From Ciborinia camelliae (taxonomy: Eukaryota > Ascomycota > Leotiomycetes > Helotiales > Sclerotiniaceae), in contig JANPYM010000009.1 in assembly GCA_025890175.1 (NCBI GenBank), forward strand, positions 280,012 through 344,011: a DNA stretch of 64,000 bases, written 5' to 3'. This document shows positions 34,051 through 45,300 of this stretch, piece after piece (position 1 is the first letter of the stretch; each line of letters starts with the position of its first letter). A program made the position numbers and the translations under genes. The notes below the pieces were generated by a model. It ran no database searches, was not told the origin of the DNA, and saw only the letters and a list, made by a program, of their open reading frames with translations.

Positions 34051-36240
34051 ATGAATCCGCCATTAGAAGATGTAGCTGATTCGCGATCGAATGTGGTTGG
34101 GAGAAAACGCGTCTTACACACATCCTCAGAGCAAGATAGAGAAGTTATCGCGATTGACTCTTCTTCCGATGAATCTGCCAAGCAACCTAGAAAGAGGGCA
34201 AGGCAAAACATAGAGATATCTTCCACCGAATCGGTCAAAGTTGAAGTCGATCTCACATCTTCACCATTGGCTGAAAAATCGGCAGGAATTGTTAAGCCTG
34301 GAGCAAGTATTGGACAGCCAGTAGCCTGGAATCAAGGCGTACAAACTGGGCTACGAACATCTTTCCAGAGCAAAAAGCCGTCTTCACCCCAGAATACTTC
34401 CTTCGAGTCGGCCTTGACCAAGAAACAACTAAGCAAGCTACCGGAAAAGAAGCAGCTGGAAGTTATGAAAGCACATACCCAGGATATTAATAATCTAATA
34501 AATCTTCATGGTTGGCCACTTCCGAAAGACCTTCAACAGAGCTGCATGAAGCATATTGAAGACGGATTGACGTTTTACCCTGTTCCAATAAAAAAGGGCC
34601 ATCCTCTAGGACTCTATTCATTCGGTGGCGGTGACGTCCAGCTTCGAGAATTGCATGATGCGGAAGGCAAACCCATCATGCTTGAACATATCACTTATCC
34701 TGATGTTATTCGTGCGCTTGTGGCAAACAATGAAGGATTGAAACAAGTTTTAACAGACAAGCGTGCCAAGTCTGCTTTCAAAGCTTTTTTGGTTTGTTTC
34801 TATAGGCACGTTCCACAGAAAGATCTTTTTGTATCTTCCCTCTTGGAGAAAGCCCCTCTCTTAAAGTCCATCTTCAAAAACTCTGGGCCATTTTCCGCTC
34901 TAACCAAAAATTTCGACAAAACTTCTCCACCAGAGTTAGCCCGCGCGGTTGATCATTATACGAATGCTCCACAGGCAATTATCGATAATGGTCTAGTCGA
35001 AGATGAGGCTCCCGTTGAAGAGAACAATACTTCTGCTTCCAACTCCTTCCAATCTACAACAGAATCCAATGGCAAAATGAGCACGCGGATTGCTCCCACT
35101 CTGGCTACAAACGCTATCGACCCTGCCAGAGATCTTACTGGGGCCGATACAGTTCAAATGGATCATGGTTCGTCTGACTCCGTAATGGGAGGGGATGAAC
35201 TCCATTCAGATGGCGGTTTCTCCGGTGAGATTGATCATGGTCGGGACGTTGAGACCTCGCGCGAATCAGGCTCAATTCAGGAGCTAACTCCTGAAGATCG
35301 TGCTGCAATTTTGAAGTATTTCCCAAACACTGATGGCGTTATCCTCAGAAGATGCTTGATCTGCGGCTCCAGTGGACACGAACGAGCTGGATGTCCTGAT
35401 AGTTTGTGTTCTTCTTGTGGCAGCAAGGGTGATCATCTGACTCCAGCATGCCCTCGGACTGTGGTCTGTGATAAGTGTCGAGGAGTGGGTCATCAGACCT
35501 TAGACTGCCCCGAAAAGTTGCGTGCTGCGAAGGAGGATATCAAATGTGTTATATGTCAATCTTCAAGCCATCATGAGAGTCAATGCCATTTCATCTGGAG
35601 AAGTTTTCTCCCTGGCCCCGATGAGATTAAGAAGGTTCGAAATATCTCGGTATACTGCTACTTTTGTGGTGGTTCAGGTCACTTTGGCCCTGATTGTGGA
35701 CTACATCGTGATGTACCTGCTTCTGGTGGAATCACTTGGTCACGTAACAATATGGAGAAATATCTTGAAGGTCCTAGTAGTTATGATGCTATGTCTTTAG
35801 GAGGTAACGATTATTCAATCCCGAATCGTGCAAAGAAGGGCTTCAGCATCAAAGGAAAAGCTAATGATCCCATTGATCTGGATGATAGCGATTATGATGA
35901 TGAAGGTTTAATCCATCCGAAGGTCAACATGGGTCCCAAAAATGGTAAGATTCAATTCTCCCAAGCTGGTTCTATCCAATCTTTCAATCAAGGACCTTTC
36001 CAGTTTCAAGGCAATTCTGGTGGGAACCAACATAGTAGAACACCTTCCCGAAACCAAGGCGGCGGTGGTGGTGGTGGAGAAAAAAAGAAGCCAAGGCATA
36101 AATCTGGAAATCCTACTACTAGAGGCGGAGGTTCGGGTCGTGGAAGAGGCGGTCGCGGTCGCGGCGGAGGTGGAGGCGGAGGCGGTCACAAACCTATTCG
36201 GGGGAGCTCCACTCGGGGAGGTCCGGGTGGTCGTCGCTGA
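34051..36240 (+). CDS. Five-zinc-knuckle protein, Air1/Air2-like (TRAMP complex type)
   Basis: Single-exon gene of 729 residues; I take the ATG at 34051, which has A at -3. An acidic/basic N-terminus (about 1-130) contains a hydrophobic-acidic EVIAIDSSSDES motif and a KQPRKRAR nuclear signal. A predicted helical region follows (about 125-330). Five CCHC knuckles lie at residues about 435-549: CLICGSSGHERAGC, CSSCGSKGDHLTPAC (one residue longer than consensus), CDKCRGVGHQTLDC, CVICQSSSHHESQC and CYFCGGSGHFGPDC, with an IWRSF motif between four and five. Five knuckles with an IWR-type linker is the layout of yeast Air1/Air2, the RNA-binding subunits of the nuclear TRAMP polyadenylation complex. 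A second PIDLDDSDYDDE motif (about 608-620) and an RGG-rich tail (about 690-729) follow. It is much longer than yeast Air2, so direct orthology is likely but not proven. Confidence 0.8.
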   Translation: MNPPLEDVADSRSNVVGRKRVLHTSSEQDREVIAIDSSSDESAKQPRKRARQNIEISSTESVKVEVDLTSSPLAEKSAGIVKPGASIGQPVAWNQGVQTGLRTSFQSKKPSSPQNTSFESALTKKQLSKLPEKKQLEVMKAHTQDINNLINLHGWPLPKDLQQSCMKHIEDGLTFYPVPIKKGHPLGLYSFGGGDVQLRELHDAEGKPIMLEHITYPDVIRALVANNEGLKQVLTDKRAKSAFKAFLVCFYRHVPQKDLFVSSLLEKAPLLKSIFKNSGPFSALTKNFDKTSPPELARAVDHYTNAPQAIIDNGLVEDEAPVEENNTSASNSFQSTTESNGKMSTRIAPTLATNAIDPARDLTGADTVQMDHGSSDSVMGGDELHSDGGFSGEIDHGRDVETSRESGSIQELTPEDRAAILKYFPNTDGVILRRCLICGSSGHERAGCPDSLCSSCGSKGDHLTPACPRTVVCDKCRGVGHQTLDCPEKLRAAKEDIKCVICQSSSHHESQCHFIWRSFLPGPDEIKKVRNISVYCYFCGGSGHFGPDCGLHRDVPASGGITWSRNNMEKYLEGPSSYDAMSLGGNDYSIPNRAKKGFSIKGKANDPIDLDDSDYDDEGLIHPKVNMGPKNGKIQFSQAGSIQSFNQGPFQFQGNSGGNQHSRTPSRNQGGGGGGGEKKKPRHKSGNPTTRGGGSGRGRGGRGRGGGGGGGGHKPIRGSSTRGGPGGRR

Positions 36241-37030
36241 TACTTTCCACGGAGCCGTTGCTTAGATGTCAAATCTGGAATGTGTCTTCAAGTACTTGAT
36301 GCTACTATGATAAAGCTTTACGCTGCATTATAAGATCACATGTACATTGTAGAACATTTCATGCTCAGACATCTTGCAACCTGTATCCAAGCATCTTCGA
36401 AGTCTCATTTATTATTCGGGTATATATGCATGCCGGAATTGTGCAAATCATATTTGGTATCGTATATGATTTTTGAAAGCATGAAATTGGCGTTGGGGGA
36501 TTTAGACAACCAAGTCGCTGTCTCAAAAAGAGCTCGCGCTGCATATATGGGGTAAAGCATATCATAAGCATAACGATGAGCAATTCATTCACGAATGATG
36601 GTTTTATTTATTTATTTGTGTTTGGGTTTGCGTGCTGGCCGACAGGCTGGCTGGTACGGTAGATTCCCAGGGAGAGAAGGGATGAGAGATGAGAGATGAT
36701 TAGGTTGCATGACTATGAATGCTTTGTAATAATGATATGATACCATGGTCTTTATACCTACGACGTTCCCTTTTGAGAGTGTGTGAGGTCTGTTGCCTGA
36801 GGAATATGCAGTATACCTATGTACCCAGGTTACTGTGTATAACTACCTACCTACTTAGGTACTATCGGAGCCGTACCTACTTCCACAGAAGCGGGAATTA
36901 GGCTTATTAGAGCCGCAATGCCAATCGGTAGCTTGCAGTCTAGGTATGTTCCTAGCATCTCCTGCGTCCAAATTGTCGGGTGGTACTTTGGAACATCGGG
37001 ACTAACATCGACAGGATCGAATGATGATGT
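36241..37030. other. Spacer 3' of the Air-like gene
   Basis: The 3' flanks of the Air-like gene and of the broken gene converge here. Short simple repeats (TTTA near 36,603-36,617; GAGATGA near 36,681-36,697). No gene seen. Confidence 0.5.
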
Positions 37031-38040
37031 TCAGTCAATATGAGGAAACCAAGTCGGCCAATGCACAGTATCGTATGGGCCCTTTGGCAGCAACCTCAGT
37101 TGCATCAAATCCGCCACGTAAAGATAGGTCCTCGCGCAGCAATATATAAGCGCGCAAACATAGATGCTTACTTGGACTTTCGCACTGATATCCAGCAGCG
37201 GATCGTTCGTTGTGGAATTGTTAATTATTTTGGCTTTGACATGGTACCACCACTGGAGACTTCCGGCCTTGTATACGAAGCGTCTTGGTCAGGATGCTGC
37301 ACCATTTAAAATATCAGAAGAGACTTTCTGTCGCGCTCCAGCTTCCTTTTCCCAGATGTCGCGCCGAGACTTTTGTTCCTCATCGGATTCGGAACCCCCT
37401 ATCATCACTATGATGAAATATATAACAATACTGGCTGCAAGTGCAACGCTAGAGATGCGCCAAAGCAATTACTCGGTAGAAGTTGGGAAAGTCTCATTCC
37501 AGGACGATATGAAAATGACCGAGCAGCCGATAGACATGAAGACAAGAGCCAGCTGGTAAAGCCCATGAATCTCATACCAATATGTATTCTCAATCCTGTT
37601 GAGATAGACGCCGTTGCCAGTTTCGTCGGCGTACTCGACAAATAGGACTTTCTCGATCCTCATCCATCGGAGGATTTTAATCCAGTGTTGCTAGCAGCGC
37701 GACCAATACCACTCTTGACGTGGCACAATACAGTCTAGAGGCGAATGGTCATGTTGAGTCACTATAGCACCATTTCGGCAACGGTGAATTGGGATGAGAT
37801 GATGATCGATGTCGTGACATCTGCGGGCTTATGCCACCAACACACAGAGGTGCCCAAGGCGCAGAATATAAACGCCACTGTTGTGATTTCTAACCCAGTG
37901 ACTGGTAAGTGTTCTCCCAGGCGGGCAAGAAAGTTCACCACGAACCAGGTCGTTTGGAGCACAATGATGACACGAAGGACTCCGTCTGTCTCATTTCGAT
38001 CCTTGACAGTCTTTTATATTCGGGTACTGGCTCCATGACG
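37031..38040 (-). pseudogene. Broken multi-span membrane protein gene
   Basis: On the minus strand a coherent C-terminal half reads in one frame from about 37,663 to a final TGA at 37033-37031. It passes MRIEKVLFVEYADETGNGVY, a membrane segment ALVFMSIGCSVIFISSWNETF, then FPTSTE, LLWRISSVA, and a last section YLYVADLMQLRLLP...YDTVHWPTWFPH. It is interrupted by a TAA at 37471-37469 (between FPTSTE and LLWR) and a TGA at 37291-37289. The N-terminal part (VIIVLQTTWFVVNFLARLGEHLPVTGLEITTVAF...WWHKPADV, about 37,975-37,770) is in another frame and ends in TAG TGA at 37764-37759. This pattern (QTTWF..ARxxxHLPxTxLE, WWxKP, LRxLPxGxYxTVxW) recalls a widespread fungal family of uncharacterised membrane proteins. 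I found no intron that repairs the frame; upstream exons were not found. Confidence 0.7.
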
Positions 38041-38723
38041 ACATGAATATCGATACATCTCTGCGCTCATAAGAACGGCAAGATATAGATTCCAATAACA
38101 ATAGCTTGGGATATCGCACAATCAATATCAGATGTTTGTTCTGAGATACAAACCTCTAACATTTCAGTACGAACGACGACAGAATGATAGAGGAGGAACA
38201 AGTTTTCCTGCGAGGATATAAAGATAAACTAACTCGGTAAAAGGGAAAGAGCAATCCCCCTTCGGATAATTCTTGAATCACCAATCGAAAGCTTTGCTGA
38301 ATTCGGTACGACATGCATAACGTGGTATTGCCTGAAGACACCGCCCGATGAATTTATTCTAGCTTGATATACCTAGGTAGCTATGTACCTGTGAAATGAA
38401 ACTCGTGAGAATGGTAGCCGCCTTGCGATCGCTATCATCTCTGAATTACGTGCACGTGTTTGTTGTAAATTGGTGATATAAATGAATCGTTATTTTCTAC
38501 GACTTAATACAATCGTTGAATACTTACTATCGACTCACACTAGTCGACTCAGATTTATCGACTTCCTCCCTCGCCGCTGGTTACGTGCATATTTATGAGA
38601 GAAATTACCTACTACATATCAACTCGTACACCAACTCACATGCCCCGTGTGAAATCATTCAATACGTATAAATCATTTACTGGGTATTGATTATCACATT
38701 CTCTACTCAACAAATCATCCACC

Positions 38724-39647
38724 ATGGCAAATGATCTAGACGACACGGCTCCCCTCATCAACAAAAACACCGCTCTGCAAGAATATTACTACGCGCTCGA
38801 ATCTCGCCTTGGCTATCGACTTGTCCTCGGCGGCACTCGCCACTTTGGCTATTATGAACACGACCAGTACAATCCTTTCCCCATCGGAGCCGCGCTGCGC
38901 AGAATGGAGGACTACCTTGCAAAGACTCTGAGCCTTCCCGCCGGGTCCCAAGTATTAGATGCTGGATGCGGCGTCGCCCATGTGGCATTACACCTGGCCA
39001 AAGAGCACTCGCTCGAGATCCAAGCCATCGATATTGTAGACCATCATATCTCCAAGGCACGAGAGAATATCACGAAGCAAGGAATGCACGGGCGAGTGAC
39101 GGTTCGAAAGATGGACTACCACCACCTGGACGCCATCGCCAACGAATCATTAGAGGGCGCCTATACCATGGAGACGCTGGTGCACAGCACGTCACCGGAA
39201 AGCGCCGCGCGAGAATTCCACCGCGTCTTGAAGCCCGGGGGGCGCGTGGCCCTCTTCGAATACGAACACGATGACCTGACGATGGAGACGACGACGCGCG
39301 CGGATTCGTGGGCCTCGATTAATCGCTACTCGGCCATGCCTGCGTACGACCGCTTTACCTATGGAACGATCGGCTCCCTTCTGACCGATGCGGGCTTCAC
39401 CGATGTGCAGACGGAAGATATCAGCGTGCACGTGCGACCCATGGTGAGATTCTTCTTCCTCTTGGCATATCTCCCCTATCTCTTCTTCGTCTCAACCCTG
39501 GGACTCGAGAAACGCTTTATCAACACCGTGGCTGGGGTCGAGGGGTGGAAGTGCCGAGATCGTATCAGGTATGTCGTGGTTAGCGCGACCAAACCGAGGG
39601 AATCTGGTCGTCAGTTGGGGAAGAACGAGGCCAAGAAATCAAAGTGA
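38724..39647 (+). CDS. Class I SAM-dependent methyltransferase (sterol methyltransferase/UbiE-like)
   Basis: Single-exon gene of 307 residues with ATG at 38724 (CACC before it, good context). Motif I is QVLDAGCGVAHVALHLA at residues about 77-91, followed by an acidic strand end (IQAIDIVDHHISKAREN), a VTVRKMDYHHLD motif and the post-I GAYTMETLVHSTSPESAAREFHRVLKPGGRVALFEYE stretch. This is the small-molecule Methyltransf_11/25 type related to Erg6. A hydrophobic C-terminal section (MVRFFFLLAYLPYLFFVSTLGLEKRF) is typical of enzymes that handle sterols, tocopherol- or terpenoid-like lipids at membranes. The substrate cannot be told. Its codons and local base composition look more GC-rich than flanking DNA. 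It is convergent with an MFS transporter, which would fit a secondary-metabolite pair, but no synthase gene is present. Confidence 0.85.
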   Translation: MANDLDDTAPLINKNTALQEYYYALESRLGYRLVLGGTRHFGYYEHDQYNPFPIGAALRRMEDYLAKTLSLPAGSQVLDAGCGVAHVALHLAKEHSLEIQAIDIVDHHISKARENITKQGMHGRVTVRKMDYHHLDAIANESLEGAYTMETLVHSTSPESAAREFHRVLKPGGRVALFEYEHDDLTMETTTRADSWASINRYSAMPAYDRFTYGTIGSLLTDAGFTDVQTEDISVHVRPMVRFFFLLAYLPYLFFVSTLGLEKRFINTVAGVEGWKCRDRIRYVVVSATKPRESGRQLGKNEAKKSK

Positions 39648-40378
39648 GGTGTCGGATGCGCTAGTAAAAAGTCCAGAGATCAAAATGATATATCGTTGGG
39701 ATGAACGTGGAATGCGCCAAGTGATGAATTATGCGACCGGTGACACAGCGCGCTCTCTCGTCTGTGCTAGGGAGCTAAGATGTTAAAAGTACGTTGGCAG
39801 TACTGTAAGTGTAAGTTCAAAAGAAGTACAAATGAAATCCAATCGATTTACACGGTAGAACAAGAACAACTGGGTATTGTGGACGAGCAGGGGACCGATT
39901 TTATTTATTTCCATTCGATTCAACTTTTACTCTTTTCTACTTCCACAAAGTAATCCGTCGATAAAGTCATTCTATCTCTCTATCTACATATATTTGATTA
40001 ATTATCTATCTATCTATCTATATACCCATCCATCCATCCATCCATCCATCAATTCAAGAATCCCCCGAACTTAAAATTTTCAGCCCTCCAATATTTAAAC
40101 TCCTCGCTATGCAAAGCAATCATCATGCCAATCTGGTATATCCAATACATAAGATAACAAACATGACCTCGTCCAACCTAGCCCCATGACATAACAATAA
40201 CATGATCCATAATCATAGCCGCGATATTAAAAAAAAATAAAAACTTTGTGTCCTTCCTCCCTGGGCTTTTAATCTTTTACATGTTACCTGGCATCTCAAC
40301 TTCCCGATGGGGTTGTGGTGTCAAGTTCAAGTTCGTGGACTCTCGAGCTCCCAGTCTCACTCGAGCTCGAAGCCTCAC
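39648..40378. other. Spacer between convergent genes
   Basis: Shared 3' region of the methyltransferase (+) and MFS transporter (-). Contains an ATCTATCT/CATC repeat at about 39,978-40,050. No gene seen. Confidence 0.5.
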
Positions 40379-42357
40379 TCAAGCACTCGGACTAAACCGA
40401 CTCATCTTCCTGACCCTCGCCCCATACAAAAAGAAAAGAATGGGCGCCGGCACCATCGCCACACACGCCAACGCAAGGACACTCGTGGCCCACGCCACGC
40501 CCAGCCCTTTAAACATAGACTGCGCGAACAAGGGAAAGCCCGCCCCCGCAAACGATCGCAGGAAGGTATTTGCCGCGATGGCCGAATTGGCATGCCACAT
40601 GTAGACATCGATGATGTAGTTCAAGCCCTGGAGGAAGATCATGACGATGCCCCATCCGATGAAGATCCCCGAGATGACTTGCGGAACCCAGGTGAGATGC
40701 GGCGAGGAAGTCCACGCGAACCAGAAGAGTCCGATGGGTAAGATGAAGGAGCCGAGGATCATGGGCGGCAATCTTTCTTCCGGGATCACTTTCCCGTGTT
40801 TGTGGTATTTTCGAGCGAAGCGGGTTTTGGTCACCCAGGAAATGGTTCCGGCTCCAATGAGAACGCCGATGAGGATTCCGATGAAGGGGAGAGAAGCGAG
40901 CCCAGGGGACCAGCCGCGGGATTGTTGGAAGGATATGGGATAGGCTTCGAAGAAGAGGTAGAGGATGCCGTAGATGAGGGCCATGTAGAGGGTGACGAGG
41001 AGGAGGATGGGTTCTTGGAAAAGCATGATGAAGGGGCGGAGGAGGTAGGTTTGGAGAATTGTGTAGGGGGTTAGTTTGATCTAGGTGGGGGTTAGTTATC
41101 TGACTCGGTTGTAATTGTAATTGCATTTGTGGGGAAAGAGCGAAAATAATATCTGGGGAAGATGGGAATGGGGAAAGAAAACTCACTTCATCAGCTTTAC
41201 TATGAAGTGCCCAATTCTTCGTTTCAAACCTCAACCTCGCCGCTCGTTTTTGAAGAATCCTCGGATGCGAAGACTCGGGGACAATAATTAGACCCAACGT
41301 TCCAAAACAAGACGCGAGAATCAATGTAATCCAAGCCGTCCATCTCCAACCCAAATACGACTGCGTGATAAAATTACCCCCAATTGGCCCCGCAACCGGA
41401 CCAATAAAAGTTGCTGCTGCAAAAACGCAAACCGCTACACCCCGATCGACCGGATCGAAAAAATCCGCCAAAGCTCCACCTACAATTGCCAATGGCGCTG
41501 ATGCAAATGCCCCTCCGAGGAATCGACATATCATGATGGTGTAGAGGTTTTGAGCTAAGGCGACCGGGATTTGGAAAATGGCAAAACAGGCATAACCGAA
41601 GAAGAGGGGAACTTTTCGGCCGAAAAGTTCGGATCCTGGACCCCATATCTATGTTTTATTAGGTTCATCATCTTTAAACACCACTTATGAATTGGCAATA
41701 CTGTATAGCAACCAAGGGAATTAAAGAACATACCAAAGGACCAACGCCAAAACCCAACACAAACAACGACGTCCCCAATACAGTAACTTCGTCCGAAACC
41801 CCATACATCTCCGCAACCTCGACCGTAGCCGTACTGAAAACACTCGAGGCGAACGTGACGCAAAAAGTCATGAAACCCAACACAACAGTTATAATCCATT
41901 TCTTTTTCTTGGGCCAATTCATGGGATTTTCCGGATCATCAGGTCCATCCCAAGTAATCAGATTCGGATCATGTTCTTCCCTCTCCTTTTCCAATCTCAA
42001 TGCATTTTCCTTTTCCTTCTCGCCTTGTGCTTCCACATCGATGTCTTCTTTTGCTAATGTCGTCGTTTGACTACTTCCTAGTGCTTCGCCTTCAAGTGTG
42101 CCTTGACCGGGAAAGGGTTCCGTGTCGATACTATTGCTATCGTTCCACCTATCCTCGTTCACATCCCCAAGTTCCTTCGACAATCTACCGGTGTCCATTC
42201 TCGAATGCGGGATAAATATATCCACCTCTGTATCCGTATCTGTGCCGATAGCCTTTTTACTCAAAAGACCCTGATCGATATCCTTTCCCAAACTTGTCCT
42301 AGGAATATCCTCAAACCCTGTATCAGATTCAATCCTCGCGCCGCGGTGCTCCTCCAT
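40379..42357 (-). CDS. MFS multidrug/polyamine-type transporter (DHA1 family)
   Basis: Three exons: 42357-41734, 41648-41187 and 41080-40379, giving 595 residues; introns of 85 and 106 bp. A long hydrophilic, acidic N-terminus (about 150 residues) ends in the family signature GPDDPENPMNWPKKKKW just before the first membrane helix. Twelve helices follow in two blocks: the first includes GFGVGPLIWGPGSELFGRK and RFLGGAFASAPLAIVGGALADFFDP, the second FLQGLNYIIDVY and the ANTFLRSFAGAGFPLF motif of the DHA1 drug:H+ antiporters. Relatives (Tpo1, Flr1 and fungal efflux pumps) export polyamines, toxins or drugs at the plasma membrane. Intact and complete. The nearby methyltransferase could make something this pump exports, but that is speculation from position alone. 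Confidence 0.92.
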
Positions 42358-45300
42358 CTCAAAAAAGGGGATCTCTTCCGCCAGGGGGCAAGCAGTTCTA
42401 TTTATTGTTTATAAGGTTTTGAAAGGAAAGCGGGTAAGGCGGGTCTCTTATGAGGTATACAAGGGATGTGCATAGAAATATGGATTCTTTTCTGCAACCT
42501 TTGAGATTCTTGATACAGGAGATCTGAAAGTGGATACGATACGAATAAAGAATGCCTTGTAAAGTTGATTGTCAAAGGAATATGTATGCAAAGAGCTACT
42601 ACTAGGTATGAGAAAACAAACTTGGGGATATGCATGATGGAACTGCAAGATTATATATACAATTGTTGAAAATGGTTAGAACACTATACGCAGAAGCTAA
42701 CGATTATATTACCTGTTCTAAACCCCACAGCTATGATGAAAAGGTCCCCATGAAGGAGTCACATATTCGTAGGCGCGGAGATAAAAGTGAAAATCGCGGG
42801 ACCGAAATTGCTTATTTGCTTGGAAATCGTTGTTTGAAAGGCGCGGCCATGGAGGTATCAGACGTATCGCCGACCAAACTATGAAAGCTGATTGATAACC
42901 CGAATTTGCAGACCCATTCTTCTTGAAAGCGGGTAATGAAGTCGGTAGGTAAGATAACCTACCTGACTTAGGAATCAACAATACGGAGGAAGGCTCTAAA
43001 TTTTAATTTTAAAAGCCATGAATTTGATGGGAGCCGCAAATTTCTAATGTCCTGCTTGAGAAGTGAAAAATGGATTTCTAAGTCAATGCCCTATCAGGAC
43101 TCAGGAGTGATTCCGAGTGAAGGAGTGAGTGGAGCAACTTCACTATGGATCTTTTCATCATCATGGTGCCGTTACCCGTGCGCGGGTTTGAAAATTGACA
43201 GACAGGCAGCGAGCGGATCGATCGGCTTGATGGGATGACAGCCATACTATGATCGTCAAAGACTTGAAATGAATATATAAAGCTGGTATAATTCTCTACC
43301 GCTTTCACAGGACCAGAGTTCTCGACACTTGTCGAATACTGTAAGAATGTTTGGCCATCAAAGTACACTGCACAGTAAATCGTGAACACTTTACAGATCA
43401 AGAGACTGTGGCAAATGGACTTGAAATGTCACGTCTATGTGACAATTCCGTTGGAACTTTGGAAGTAGGTACAGTACCCCTCCCGCCCCTTCATCCGCTA
43501 CCACATAACTCGGGGACTTAAGCGGAGCCCCGGGCCCCCTTAGCGGAACAAAAGATCAAGAAAAAGACAAAAAGAGTAAAGCACGCGAGCAGAACAATTT
43601 TATTTTCATACGTTCTGTACCCATCACGGTGTAGAGCGGAAAAGAAAACTAAGCATTGTGATTGCTCCAGATCTTGCGAGTTGGGCGCGGAAAGATCAGG
43701 CTTGCATCGCTTTGTCTCGGTTCAAAAATCTTGAAGGATTTGCCAGCTTGGATATTGAGACCATTCGGCATCTTGGTCGGAACGTTGGCGGATCTCAACT
43801 GAACAAACTGCCAAGCTCAAGGCTGATTTGGGACCTTGGGTATGCCATGTACCAGTATCTATTTTGTACAATAAAGTTTTAAGGTTTGAACTTTGGAGTT
43901 CTCTCCCACAATAATTGAAGAATCTTGATATCTATCCGGATAAGAATGCGGATATAAAAATGCTTCAATTTCAACTCGTCAAACCATGTAACATAAATCA
44001 GAATTCTCTCATGGTTTGTTTGGATCATCCCAATTGTTCTCGATTGTCGATAGAAAAATATGATATCGGATATAGAAGTAGATAGTAGATAGCCAACCTC
44101 CGCTCGAGATCGATTTGGTATTATGGGTGACCATAGCACCCGTGGTTCATATTGTACGTGCACCGTACGACAATTATTAATAAGGGTTGTCATTTTCAGA
44201 GTGGATTTCCTAAATCGACGTTAGTACACCGTAAACCTAATCGTTTGAAGCCTGAAGGTGGATCTCTGCATCTTGGATTTTCTCAAGGCCATCGAATATC
44301 AGTTTTCCACTTACCCAGATGAAAGGTATGAGAAGTTGAGAACTCAGGTCGAACAATCTCAGAAAAGAGTCTGGAAAGCCTGTCTATTGGAAACTGTGCT
44401 TTTGGTATATATCAAGTCTGTTGCTTCTCTCTCATTGTTCCCTATGGCTTTGTTGTTTTGAAGACAGCTACCAAGTGAAAAGGGGCTTCTCATTGCTCTT
44501 ATCCCTCCTTTATATCTGCGATGAGAAGTTTGGAAGAGGGATTAGCTGCTTTCACGAAAACAGATATAGACCTGTGGTGTTAACAAATGGAGAAGGGCTG
44601 AAATCCCATCAGTATGGCCTCTTGAAGAACCCAGAGAGTTTAACGGTAGCATAGAGTTCTCGAGGTCATTCAATCTGAGTTGGATCGGTAACACCCATTG
44701 GATATGTCACAAATGGAGATTTTCACATGCTACATGTGCTCTTGGCGAAGACATTTTTCCTGGTGATATGTATCCATGACAGTCAGCGTTGTCATGTTGG
44801 ATCAAAACTTTTGCAGTTTTGTTGTCCTGTGTTGTCCGAGTAAGATATATACCGAGGTATATGCGATATTCTTGCACGTTACCATCTTGGTGTTTTGATG
44901 AGAGAGATTGGATGCATGGAAATCTGAAGATGGAGAAGAAGAATACATCAACTGTTTTTATCTAAAACGTCGGCGTAATTCAAATGATAAGTTGTAAAAC
45001 TCAGATATTATGTTCTCATCAAACTCCTGTCTCCTCTGTTGCCATCAAGAAGGAGCATGGCCAAGATCTTTTGGGTAGAATGGACATATGGACATTGCTC
45101 TTCTCTCGACCAACTGGAGTTAGTGCTTTGGGGGTAAGAGTATTAACAGACGTGAAATCCGAGGCTGCTCGATTCTACAGCGTCACTGCCAGAGATTGCT
45201 CACGGGTGTGCTGCGGCGAAGATTTTAGGTATAGCTGGTTAAGGTTGACTGTCGCCATGATTTGCGATTCGTATTATTGGACAAGCCATATGTGGCTTCC

